From Gemmatimonadota bacterium (lineage in GTDB: Bacteria; Gemmatimonadota; Gemmatimonadetes; Longimicrobiales; Gaopeijiaceae), in contig JAURER010000009.1 of the NCBI GenBank assembly GCA_030827315.1, forward strand, positions 30,639-94,638: a stretch of 64,000 bases of DNA, given 5' to 3'. The notes below the pieces were generated by a model. It saw nothing but the letters and a program-made list of their open reading frames with translations. It made no database searches and was not told where the DNA came from. The translations under genes and the position numbers were made by a program. Positions 28,565 through 36,393 of this stretch are shown in pieces. Position 1 is the stretch's first letter; the number at the start of each line of letters is the position of its first letter.

Positions 28565-29728
28565 TCAGCCGAGCACGCGATCGAGGTCCGCGAGGATGTC
28601 CTCGATGTCCTCGATCCCGACGGAAAACCGGACCAGGCCCGGGGTGATGCCCATGGCCTCCCGGCGGTCCTGCGGCACCGAGCCGTGGGTCATCAGCGCG
28701 GGCACGTTCACGAGCGACTCCACCCCGCCGAGGCTCTCGGCCAGGGAGAAGATGCGCAGATGCTCGGTGAGCGCCTTCGTCCGCTCCAGGGTTCCGACGT
28801 CGACCGAGACCATGCCCGTGAAGCCGGACATCTGCCGCTTCGCGAGGTCATGCTGTTCGTGGGACGGGAGGCCCGGATAGAGAACGCGATCCACCTTCGG
28901 ATGCGACTCGAGCCACGTCGCCACCGCGAGGCCGTTCTCGTTGTGGCGCTGCATACGCACGTGCATGGTCTTGATCCCCCGCAGCGTGAGCCAGCAGTCC
29001 ATGGGCCCAGGGACGGCACCCGTCGACTTGCGAATGAAGTAGAGATCGTCCGCGAGCTCCGCGTCCTTCACGGCAACCAGCCCGCCGATGACGTCGGAGT
29101 GCCCGTTCACGTACTTCGTCGAGGAGTGCATGGTGAAGTCCGCGCCGATTTCCAGGGGTCGCTGGTTGTAGGGCGACGCGAACGTGTTGTCGACGCAGAG
29201 CAGCGCCCCGCCCGCGTGCGCGACATCCGCGACCGCGGCAATGTCGCAGAGCTTCATCATCGGGTTCGTGGGCGTCTCGACGTGCACGAGCTTCGTGTTG
29301 GGGCGCATGGCGGCCGCCACCGCGTCGGTGTCGCGCGCATCGACGTAGGTGAACTCGATGCCGAAGCGGCTCAGCACGCGGTTGAACATGCGCGTGGTTC
29401 CCCCGTACGTGTTCTCCTCGCTCACCACGTGGTCGCCGACCGAGAGGCGCTTCACGATCGCCTCGATGGCCGCGAGTCCGGAGGCGAAGGCGACGCCGTG
29501 GGTTCCTGCTTCGAGGGCGGCGATGCTCGCTTCGAGCGCTTCGCGCGTCGGATTGGCCGTCCGGCCGTAGTCGTACCTCCCGTCGTGCGGCTCTCCGACC
29601 GCCGGCTGCACGTAGGTCGACGTCTGAAAGATGGGCGTCATGATCGCCCCGGTGACGGGCTCGGGCTCGACGCCCGCGTGGATGGCGCGCGTGCCGAAGG
29701 AGAGGCCCTTCAAAGCCTCGTCTCGCAT
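28565..29728 (-). CDS. Cystathionine gamma-synthase / gamma-lyase
   Basis: 387 residues. The family signature is complete: YDYGRTANPTREALE, FASGLAAIEA, ENTYGGTTRMF, VDNTFASPYNQRPLEIGAD and the PLP lysine in HSSTKYVNGHSDVIGG. This close-to-canonical form is normally cystathionine gamma-synthase (MetB) or gamma-lyase (MccB), and sequence alone does not choose. GAGGA precedes the ATG at 29728. It is divergent from the glmM-like gene across 216 bp. A second, more diverged paralogue lies at 12115-13272. Confidence 0.93.
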   Translation of the reverse strand: MRDEALKGLSFGTRAIHAGVEPEPVTGAIMTPIFQTSTYVQPAVGEPHDGRYDYGRTANPTREALEASIAALEAGTHGVAFASGLAAIEAIVKRLSVGDHVVSEENTYGGTTRMFNRVLSRFGIEFTYVDARDTDAVAAAMRPNTKLVHVETPTNPMMKLCDIAAVADVAHAGGALLCVDNTFASPYNQRPLEIGADFTMHSSTKYVNGHSDVIGGLVAVKDAELADDLYFIRKSTGAVPGPMDCWLTLRGIKTMHVRMQRHNENGLAVATWLESHPKVDRVLYPGLPSHEQHDLAKRQMSGFTGMVSVDVGTLERTKALTEHLRIFSLAESLGGVESLVNVPALMTHGSVPQDRREAMGITPGLVRFSVGIEDIEDILADLDRVLG

Positions 29729-29944
29729 GGGTGTCCTCTTGTCGCGACCAAAGGGGCGCGCCGCGGACGAGCGGCGCGGAAGGAAGGGAACGGCGGAATC
29801 TGCACCGAGCGACCCCGAGCCGCCACCGACGCCCGATGTGCTCCGTTGACGGTAGGGGCGGGGGCGGGCGAAACTTCGCGGCGCGGCTGCCCGGCGCGAG
29901 GGCGCCGCCGTCTCGTTGCAGATCCGCAGCATGCCGGGGGTACG
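29729..29944. other. Divergent intergenic region, PLP enzyme / glmM-like
   Basis: 216 bp of GC-rich DNA with no supported gene. TTGACG upstream of the glmM-like gene could be a -35 box, but no matching -10 element is seen at 16-18 bp. No SAM riboswitch-like structure was recognised by eye. Confidence 0.4.
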
Positions 29945-31330
29945 GTGCCGATTCAGCTTCCCGAAGGTCTGATGGTCAGCGTCTCAGGCGTTCGGGGGAA
30001 GGTGGGCGACCCGCTGACGCCCGAGCTCATGGCCGGGATCGCGGCTGCGCTCGGCGCGCACCTCCGCGAGGTCGAGGGCGGCCGGACCGTGTGCCTGGGC
30101 AGGGACTCGAGGGTTTCCGGTCCGATGTTCGCCCGGGCGGTCACGGCGGGGCTCCAGTCGGTTGGCTGCGACGTCGTCGACCTCGGGGTCGTTCCCACGC
30201 CTACGCTTCTCATGGCGGTCCGCGACACGGGCGCCATCGGCGGGATCGGCGTCACCGCCAGCCACAACCCCGCGCAGTGGAACGCGCTCAAGCTTGTGTC
30301 CAGTGAAGGGATCTTCCTCGACGCCGAGCGCTCGGCGCGCTTCCGCAGCTACCTGGCCGAGGTCGACCCTCCGCGCGCCGCCTGGGACGACCTGGGATCG
30401 GTGCGGCGGGACGACGGGGCCTGGGCGCGCCACCTCGAGCGAATCCTCGCTCTCCCGGTCATCGACGCGGACCGGATCCGCGCCGCGGGGCTGACGGTGG
30501 CGGTCGACTGCGTGCACGGGGCCGGCGGGCCGGTCGTGACGGAGCTGCTCGAGCGGCTCGGGTGCCGGGTCGTGGGCATCGGCATGGAGCCGGACGGCTG
30601 GTTCCCGCGCGATCCCGAGCCGACCGCCGCGAACCTCGCGGAGCTCGGCGCGCTGGTGAAGAAGAGCGGTGCAGCGGTCGGACTCGCGATCGATCCAGAC
30701 GCCGACCGCCTTTCGCTCGTCGACGAGACCGGACGCCCGATGGGAGAGGACCTCACGCTGGCCCTCGCGGCGGCGGCCGTCCTGAAGGCCACGCCGGGCC
30801 CGGTCGTGACCAACCTCTCCACGAGCCGCGTCGTGGAGGACGTGGCGGCGGCGTTCGGGGCGCCGATGGTGCGCGCCCCGGTCGGCGAAGTGAACGTGGC
30901 CCGCCGCATGCAAGCGGAGGGCGCGGTGGTCGGGGGCGAAGGGAACGGGGGGGTGATCCTCCCGGCGCTGCACCACACCCGGGACGCCCCGCTGGCCTGC
31001 GCGCTCATCCTGCAGCACCTTGCAGAGGAGGGGCTTACGCCGTCGCGCGCGGCCGGCCGCTGGCCCTCCTACGAAATCGTGAAAGAAAAGATCTCCTTCC
31101 CGCGTGAGGCGCTCGCGATCGGGTACGCCGCCCTGGAGGCGGACCTGGACGCGGGTGAAACTGACACGTCCGACGGACTCCGGCTCGCGTGGCCGGATCG
31201 CCGGGCGTGGCTCCACGTGCGACCGTCGGGTACCGAGCCGGTCGTTCGCCTCATCGCCGAGGCCCCGGACGCCGAGTCGGCCCGGAGCCTCGTCGCGCGG
31301 GCGGGAGCGTTGCTGGCGGGTGTCGCCTGA
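29945..31330 (+). CDS. glmM: Phosphoglucosamine mutase (GlmM-like)
   Basis: 461 residues from GTG 29945; ATG 29972 is an alternative. Catalytic serine motif GVTASHNPAQWNALKL, metal loop IDPDADRLSLVDE, sugar loop GEGNGG and phosphate-binding RPSGTEP are present. The SHNPxQWNALK form and the start region LMVSVSGVRGKVG match the Bacteroidota/archaeal-type phosphohexomutases, and not the Proteobacterial GlmM. It should convert glucosamine-6-P to glucosamine-1-P. glmS follows 50 bp downstream, which supports that substrate. Confidence 0.9.
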   Translation: MPIQLPEGLMVSVSGVRGKVGDPLTPELMAGIAAALGAHLREVEGGRTVCLGRDSRVSGPMFARAVTAGLQSVGCDVVDLGVVPTPTLLMAVRDTGAIGGIGVTASHNPAQWNALKLVSSEGIFLDAERSARFRSYLAEVDPPRAAWDDLGSVRRDDGAWARHLERILALPVIDADRIRAAGLTVAVDCVHGAGGPVVTELLERLGCRVVGIGMEPDGWFPRDPEPTAANLAELGALVKKSGAAVGLAIDPDADRLSLVDETGRPMGEDLTLALAAAAVLKATPGPVVTNLSTSRVVEDVAAAFGAPMVRAPVGEVNVARRMQAEGAVVGGEGNGGVILPALHHTRDAPLACALILQHLAEEGLTPSRAAGRWPSYEIVKEKISFPREALAIGYAALEADLDAGETDTSDGLRLAWPDRRAWLHVRPSGTEPVVRLIAEAPDAESARSLVARAGALLAGVA

Positions 31331-31380
31331 CGCCGCCGGCGCCCTGACATTCCTCCGTTCGCATCGCAGGAGACACCGCC

Positions 31381-33219
31381 ATGTGCGGCATCGTCGCATA
31401 CGTTGGATCGAAGCAGGCGACCCCGATCCTGCTCGCGGGCCTCAAGCGCCTGGAGTACCGGGGGTACGACTCGGCGGGTGTCGCGCTCCTCAATGGCGAC
31501 GGCGTACGCGTCGTCAAGCAGCCGGGCAAGATCCGGATGCTCGAGCGGGCGATCGACGCCGCTCCCCAGCGGGCGACGTGCGGCATCGCGCATACCCGCT
31601 GGGCGACCCACGGCGCGCCCACTGAGCCCAACGCGCACCCGCACACCTCCCCTACGGGGGACATCGCGCTGGTCCACAACGGCATCATCGAAAACGCCGA
31701 CCTGCTGCGGACGATGCTCCAGGCGGAAGGGTACGCCTTCGCTTCGGAGACCGATACGGAGGCGGTGGTCCACCTCATCGACTTCCTCTGGAAGGAGGGG
31801 CCGCTCGAGGACGCGGTGGCCGCAGCCCTGCGCGAGGTGGAGGGGGCGTACGGCATTGCGGTGATCTCCTCGCGGGACCCCGGCAAGATCGTGGTGGCCC
31901 GGCACGGAAGTCCGCTGCTCATCGGCGTCGGACACGACGGCGAGATGCTCGCGGGCTCCGATGCGGCTGCGGTCATCGAGCTCACCCGTGACGTCGTCTA
32001 CCTGGATGACGGCGACTACGCCGTTCTCACGGCCGACGGGTACCGAACCTTCCACCTCGAAGGTGACGGTGAGGAAGTCGAGCGCGGGGTCCACGCCATT
32101 ACCTGGGATCTCGACGCCATCGAGAAGGGTGGCTACGAGCACTTCATGCTCAAGGAGATCTTCGAGCAGCCGAGCTCCGTCGCCGACGTCCTGCGCGGCC
32201 GGCTCCTCCCCGACAACGGCGACGCCCGCCTCGGTGGGATCATGAACCACGAGTTCGACCTCGGCCGCGTCCGGCGCATCGTCATCACGGCGTGCGGAAC
32301 GAGCTGGCACGCGGGACTCGTGGGTGAGTACATGATCGAGGAGCTGGCGGGAATTCCGGTGAGCGTCGAATACGCGTCGGAGTTCCGCTACCGCAATCCG
32401 GTCCTAGAGGAGGGGACGCTGACCCTCGCCATCAGCCAGTCCGGCGAGACCGCCGACACCCTGGCGGCGCTCCGAGAGGCGGAGCAGCGCGGTCTCAAGA
32501 CGATGGGCATCGTCAACGCGGTCGGCTCGACGATCGCGCGGCAGACGGATTTCGGGATCTACCTGCACGCAGGCCCCGAGATCGGTGTCGCCTCCACGAA
32601 AGCCTTCACCAGCCAGCTCGTTGCGCTCTCCCTCTTCACCCTCTTCATGGCGCGTCGTCGGGACATGTCCGCGGCACGGGGCGCGGAGATCGTGCAGCAT
32701 CTCCAGGTGCTGCCCAGCCAGATCGAGGAGGTCCTCCGGCTCAACGACGAGATCCGCGACCTCGCCGCGAAGCTCAAGGACGCGAGCAACTTCCTGTATC
32801 TCGGGCGCGGCTACCAGTTCCCGGTCGCGCTCGAAGGGGCCCTGAAGCTCAAGGAAGTGAGCTACATCCACGCGGAGGGGTACCCGGCGGCCGAGATGAA
32901 GCACGGACCCATCGCGCTCATCGACGAGGAGATGCCGGTCGTCTTCCTGGCACCGCGGGACCCGATCTTCTCGAAGGTGGTGTCGAACATCGAGGAGGTG
33001 AAGGCGCGACGCGGGCGCATCATCGCGGTGGTCAGCGACGACGCCCCCGAGCTGCAGGGGAAGGTGGACTACATGCTGAAGGTGCCCCAGACCCTGCCGC
33101 ACCTCCTGCCGGTGCTGACCACGATCCCGCTTCAGCTCCTGGCGTACCACATCGCGACCATGCGCGGCTGCGACGTGGACCAGCCTCGGAACCTCGCGAA
33201 GTCCGTCACGGTCGAGTGA
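31381..33219 (+). CDS. glmS: Glutamine-fructose-6-phosphate aminotransferase (isomerizing)
   Basis: 612 residues. Cys2 of the mature N-terminus (MCGIVAYVG) is the glutaminase nucleophile. RLEYRGYDSAGVAL and HTRWATHG complete that domain. Two SIS domains bind the sugar phosphate (CGTSWHAG, SQSGETADTLAAL), and the tail ends QPRNLAKSVTVE. It makes glucosamine-6-P, the first step to UDP-GlcNAc. GGAG precedes the ATG. Only 50 bp separate it from the mutase, too short for a glmS ribozyme. Confidence 0.97.
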   Translation: MCGIVAYVGSKQATPILLAGLKRLEYRGYDSAGVALLNGDGVRVVKQPGKIRMLERAIDAAPQRATCGIAHTRWATHGAPTEPNAHPHTSPTGDIALVHNGIIENADLLRTMLQAEGYAFASETDTEAVVHLIDFLWKEGPLEDAVAAALREVEGAYGIAVISSRDPGKIVVARHGSPLLIGVGHDGEMLAGSDAAAVIELTRDVVYLDDGDYAVLTADGYRTFHLEGDGEEVERGVHAITWDLDAIEKGGYEHFMLKEIFEQPSSVADVLRGRLLPDNGDARLGGIMNHEFDLGRVRRIVITACGTSWHAGLVGEYMIEELAGIPVSVEYASEFRYRNPVLEEGTLTLAISQSGETADTLAALREAEQRGLKTMGIVNAVGSTIARQTDFGIYLHAGPEIGVASTKAFTSQLVALSLFTLFMARRRDMSAARGAEIVQHLQVLPSQIEEVLRLNDEIRDLAAKLKDASNFLYLGRGYQFPVALEGALKLKEVSYIHAEGYPAAEMKHGPIALIDEEMPVVFLAPRDPIFSKVVSNIEEVKARRGRIIAVVSDDAPELQGKVDYMLKVPQTLPHLLPVLTTIPLQLLAYHIATMRGCDVDQPRNLAKSVTVE

Positions 33220-33261
33220 CTCTGGAGTCCCGGGCGATCGCGTGAGCGGGGGTGGCCGCCC

Positions 33262-33702
33262 ATGAGGGTCGTGCTGCAGCGGGTCTCCCGCGCGCAGGTC
33301 GGCGTCGACGGGATCGTCGTCGGCGCCATTGGGCGCGGCTTTCTGCTGCTGACGGGCTTCACGGCGGGCGACGGGCACGAGCACGTTGAGTGGATGGCGG
33401 ACAAGGTTGTCGGACTGCGGGTCTTCCCGGACGACGAGGGGAAGATGAACCGCTCGCTTGAGGAGGTGGGTGGCGACGTCCTGGTGGTCAGCCAGTTCAC
33501 GCTGTACGGCGACGTGCGCAGGGGCCGGCGCCCGAGCTTCGTCGACGCCGCGCACCCCGATGCCGCGACCCCGCTCTACCGGAGCTTCGTCGAGGCGCTC
33601 CGCCGTCGGGTGAGCGGGGCGGTGGAGACGGGCGAGTTCGGAGCCACGATGGAAGTCGAGCTGGTCAACGACGGCCCCGTGACCCTGGTGCTCGAGCGAT
33701 GA
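33262..33702 (+). CDS. dtd: D-aminoacyl-tRNA deacylase
   Basis: 146 residues, the usual DTD size. N-terminus MRVVLQRVSRAQV, the invariant SQFTLYGD and the C-terminal NDGPVTLVLE form the active site across the dimer interface. The enzyme removes D-amino acids, and glycine from tRNA-Ala. Its stop overlaps the maf start as ATGA. Confidence 0.96.
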   Translation: MRVVLQRVSRAQVGVDGIVVGAIGRGFLLLTGFTAGDGHEHVEWMADKVVGLRVFPDDEGKMNRSLEEVGGDVLVVSQFTLYGDVRRGRRPSFVDAAHPDAATPLYRSFVEALRRRVSGAVETGEFGATMEVELVNDGPVTLVLER

Positions 33703-34307
33703 CGGCCGTGCCCCGCATCGTGCTGGCCTCCGCGTCTCCTCGCCGCGCGGACATCCTGCGGCAGATCGGGCTTCGTCCCGAAGTCGCGCCGGCCGACGTG
33801 GACGAGACGTATCTGCCCGGGGAGACTCCTGAGGGGCACGTCGAGCGCCTCGCGCGGGCGAAGGCCGAGCGGGTGGCCCGGCGTTCGCAGGGAGCGCTGG
33901 TCGTGGGCGGCGACACCGTCGTCGTGCTCCAGGGGGAGGTCCTGTCGAAGCCCGCGGACGAGGCCGACGCGCGGGCGATGCTCGAGCGGCTGGCGGGGCG
34001 AGCGCACGAGGTGCTCAGCGGCGTCGCGCTCGCAGGACCCCACGGCACGGTCAGCGCCGTCGCGCGCACGCGTGTGTGGATGCGCCCCTTCGACGCGGCG
34101 ACTGCCGCCGCGTACGTGGCCACGGGTGAGCCGCTCGACAAGGCGGGCGCGTACGGCATCCAGGGGGCGGGGGCCGCGTTGGTCGAGCGGATCGACGGAG
34201 ACTACTATTCGGTCGTCGGCTTTCCCGTCGTCGCGTTCCTCGGTCTGCTCGAACGGGCTGGCTGGCGCTTCGTCTTCGGCGCGCCGGCGCGCCTCGATCC
34301 CGTCTGA
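33699..34307 (+). CDS. maf: Maf-family nucleotide pyrophosphatase
   Basis: 202 residues. N-terminal LASASPRRADILRQIG, GGDTVVVLQGEVLSKP and DKAGAYGIQG are the Maf signatures, with the catalytic Asp in GGDTV. These enzymes hydrolyse dTTP/UTP or modified NTPs as house-cleaning enzymes; the DTVV and KAGAYGIQG context fits the dTTP/UTP (YhdE-like) group. It overlaps dtd by 4 bp and is followed by glpK after 10 bp. Confidence 0.94.
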   Translation: MTAVPRIVLASASPRRADILRQIGLRPEVAPADVDETYLPGETPEGHVERLARAKAERVARRSQGALVVGGDTVVVLQGEVLSKPADEADARAMLERLAGRAHEVLSGVALAGPHGTVSAVARTRVWMRPFDAATAAAYVATGEPLDKAGAYGIQGAGAALVERIDGDYYSVVGFPVVAFLGLLERAGWRFVFGAPARLDPV

Positions 34308-34317
34308 GAGGTTCGAC

Positions 34318-35823
34318 ATGGCGACTCCGGCCGTTCTCGCGATCGACCAGGGCACGACGGGTTCCACCTGTCTCGTCGTCGCCGACGACGGGCGGATCCT
34401 GGGACAGGCGTACTCGGAGTTCACCCAGCACTTTCCGCACCCGGGGTGGGTGGAGCACGACGCCCTCGAGATCTGGGAGGTCACCTGCCGCGTCGCGCGG
34501 CAGGCGCTGGCCGCCGCGCGCGACGCCGACGTCCGGGGCGTGGGGATCACCAACCAGCGGGAAACCGTGGTCCTGTGGAACCGGGAGACCCTCCAGCCGG
34601 TGCACCGGGCCATCGTCTGGCAGGACCGCCGCACCACGCCGCTCTGCCGGTCCCTCCGGGACGCCGGGCACGAGGAGGAGGTTCGCCGCCGGACGGGTCT
34701 CGTGCTCGATCCCTACTTCTCGGGCACGAAGGTGGCGTGGCTCCTCGAGCACGATCCCACCCTTCGGGACCGGGCGGAGTCGGGCGAGCTCGCCATGGGA
34801 ACGATCGACAGCTGGCTGATCGCCCGGCTCACCGGGGGCGCGATGCACGCCACGGATCCCACCAACGCATCACGCACGCTCCTGTTCGGCCTGCGCGAGG
34901 CCGCGTGGGACGACTGGGCGCTCGACCTGCTCGGGGTACCGCGCGCGCTGCTCCCCGACGTCGTGCCCAGCGCCGGGGATTTCGGCGTGGCGCTCGGGGA
35001 ACACCTCGGCGTCGACGTGCCCATCGGCGGTGTCGCCGGTGACCAGCAGGCGGCGCTCTACGGGCAGGGCTGCTGGACGGCGGGGCTGGCCAAGAACACC
35101 TACGGCACGGGCGCGTTCCTCCTCCTCCACACGGGCGCGGAGCCCGTGCGCTCCGAGCACGGGCTGCTGACCACCGCGGCGTGCGACGCGCATGGGAAGC
35201 TGGCGTACGCACTCGAGGGATCGGTGTTCATCGCCGGGGCGGCGATCCAGTGGCTCCGCGACGGGCTGGGGCTGCTCGAGTCGGCCGCGGACTCGGAGGC
35301 GATGGCCCGTGCGCTCCCGGATCCGGGGGGCGTGGCCTTCGTGCCGGCCTTCGTGGGGCTCGGCGCCCCGCACTGGGAGCCCGAGGCGCGAGGGGCGATC
35401 TTCGGCCTTACGCGCGGCACCACGCGGGCCCACCTCGTCCGGGCGGCGCTGGAGGCGATGGCGTACGGAACGGCGGAGGTGCTGGAGGCGATGGAAGCGG
35501 ATTCGGGTGTCGCGACGTCGGAACTCCGAGTGGACGGGGGCGCCGCGATGAACGACTGGCTCATGGGCTTCCAGGCCGACGTGATCGGAGTCCCGGTCCG
35601 GCGTCCGCGCATCGTCGAGACGACGGCCCTCGGAGCGGCCGGTCTGGCCGGCCTGACGGTCGGGGTCTGGGCCTCGCCGGAGGACTTCCGGGCGGCACAG
35701 GGCGAGGGCCGCCGTTTCGAACCCACCTCCAGCAGCGAGCTCCGGGAGGACATGATGTCCCACTGGCGGCGCGCGGTCCGAGCGACCGTGGGGTGGGCCC
35801 GGGACACCGCGGCAGGGGCCTGA
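34318..35823 (+). CDS. glpK: Glycerol kinase
   Basis: 501 residues. FGGY-kinase features: DQGTTGSTCLVV, TNQRETVVLWNRET, IVWQDRRT, the substrate region TIDSWLIARLTG and GVAGDQQAALYGQGC. This is close to GlpK through the whole length, so glycerol is the likely substrate; the phosphate loop has G where many GlpK have S. GAGAGG precedes the ATG. No glpF or glpD is nearby; the gene follows maf and precedes the ccm cluster after a promoter. Confidence 0.94.
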   Translation: MATPAVLAIDQGTTGSTCLVVADDGRILGQAYSEFTQHFPHPGWVEHDALEIWEVTCRVARQALAAARDADVRGVGITNQRETVVLWNRETLQPVHRAIVWQDRRTTPLCRSLRDAGHEEEVRRRTGLVLDPYFSGTKVAWLLEHDPTLRDRAESGELAMGTIDSWLIARLTGGAMHATDPTNASRTLLFGLREAAWDDWALDLLGVPRALLPDVVPSAGDFGVALGEHLGVDVPIGGVAGDQQAALYGQGCWTAGLAKNTYGTGAFLLLHTGAEPVRSEHGLLTTAACDAHGKLAYALEGSVFIAGAAIQWLRDGLGLLESAADSEAMARALPDPGGVAFVPAFVGLGAPHWEPEARGAIFGLTRGTTRAHLVRAALEAMAYGTAEVLEAMEADSGVATSELRVDGGAAMNDWLMGFQADVIGVPVRRPRIVETTALGAAGLAGLTVGVWASPEDFRAAQGEGRRFEPTSSSELREDMMSHWRRAVRATVGWARDTAAGA

Positions 35824-35940
35824 ACCGGGCCCGGCCCGGGGGCGAAGTCGGCGAAAGTAGGGGATTTACCGGACTTTTGCCGGGACCGCCGGACCGACTA
35901 GATTGCCCGCATCCTGGAGCACCCTCCGAGGAGAAGTGCG
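35824..35940. other. Intergenic region before the ccm cluster
   Basis: 117 bp with a GC-rich stretch after glpK, then the ccmE promoter at 35877-35904 and a Shine-Dalgarno (AGGAGA) before the ATG. No gene is seen. Confidence 0.5.
35877..35904 (+). promoter_or_regulatory. Promoter for the ccm operon
   Basis: TTGCCG (35877-35882), 16-bp spacer, TAGATT (35899-35904). The start near 35911 leaves about 30 nt of leader before the ccmE ATG. Confidence 0.5.
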
Positions 35941-36390
35941 ATGAAGAAGAATCCGCGATTCATGGTGGGACTGGTCGGCGTCGCCGCGGTCGTCACCTAC
36001 CTGATCTGGACCGGCGTCAGCGAGACGATGGTGTACTACGTGACCCCGGTCGAGCTCATCGAGAAGGTGGAGGCCGACCCGACCTTCCACGACGTGGGCG
36101 TCAAGGTGGGGGGCATGGTCATACGGGGCTCGTACCGACGGGTAGAAGGTGAGCTCCTGCACGTGTTCACGGTGCGTGATCTCGTGGAGGAGTCCGCCAC
36201 CTTCGTCGTCGAGTTCCGCGACGCGCTCCCCGACACGTTCACGGACGACATCGAGGTGGTGCTCGAGGGCAGGCTTCGCGAGGACGGGGTCTTCGAGGCC
36301 ACGACCCTCCTGACCAAGTGCGGGTCTCGCTACGAGGCCGCGCCGGAGGATCTCGCCGGAGCTCCGCCGCACCCCACCAACGCTCCGTAG
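35941..36390 (+). CDS. ccmE: Heme chaperone CcmE, CxxxY variant
   Basis: 149 residues: an N-terminal membrane anchor (FMVGLVGVAAVVTYLIW) then the OB-fold (VGGMVIRGSYRRVEGELLHVFTV, VVLEGRL). Ordinary CcmE binds heme covalently through His in HxxxY. Here the motif is T-K-C127-G-S-R-Y131, so the ligand position is a cysteine. The CxxxY form is known from archaea and some Desulfovibrio-type bacteria. It is the first gene of ccmE-F-(I-like)-A-B-C-D. The protein receives heme from CcmC and hands it to CcmF outside the membrane. Confidence 0.93.
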   Translation: MKKNPRFMVGLVGVAAVVTYLIWTGVSETMVYYVTPVELIEKVEADPTFHDVGVKVGGMVIRGSYRRVEGELLHVFTVRDLVEESATFVVEFRDALPDTFTDDIEVVLEGRLREDGVFEATTLLTKCGSRYEAAPEDLAGAPPHPTNAP

Positions 36391-36393
36391 CGG

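Noticed and set aside
31331..31380. glmS ribozyme or riboswitch before glmS
   Set aside because: Only 50 bp separate the genes, too short for the ribozyme, and no conserved core is seen.
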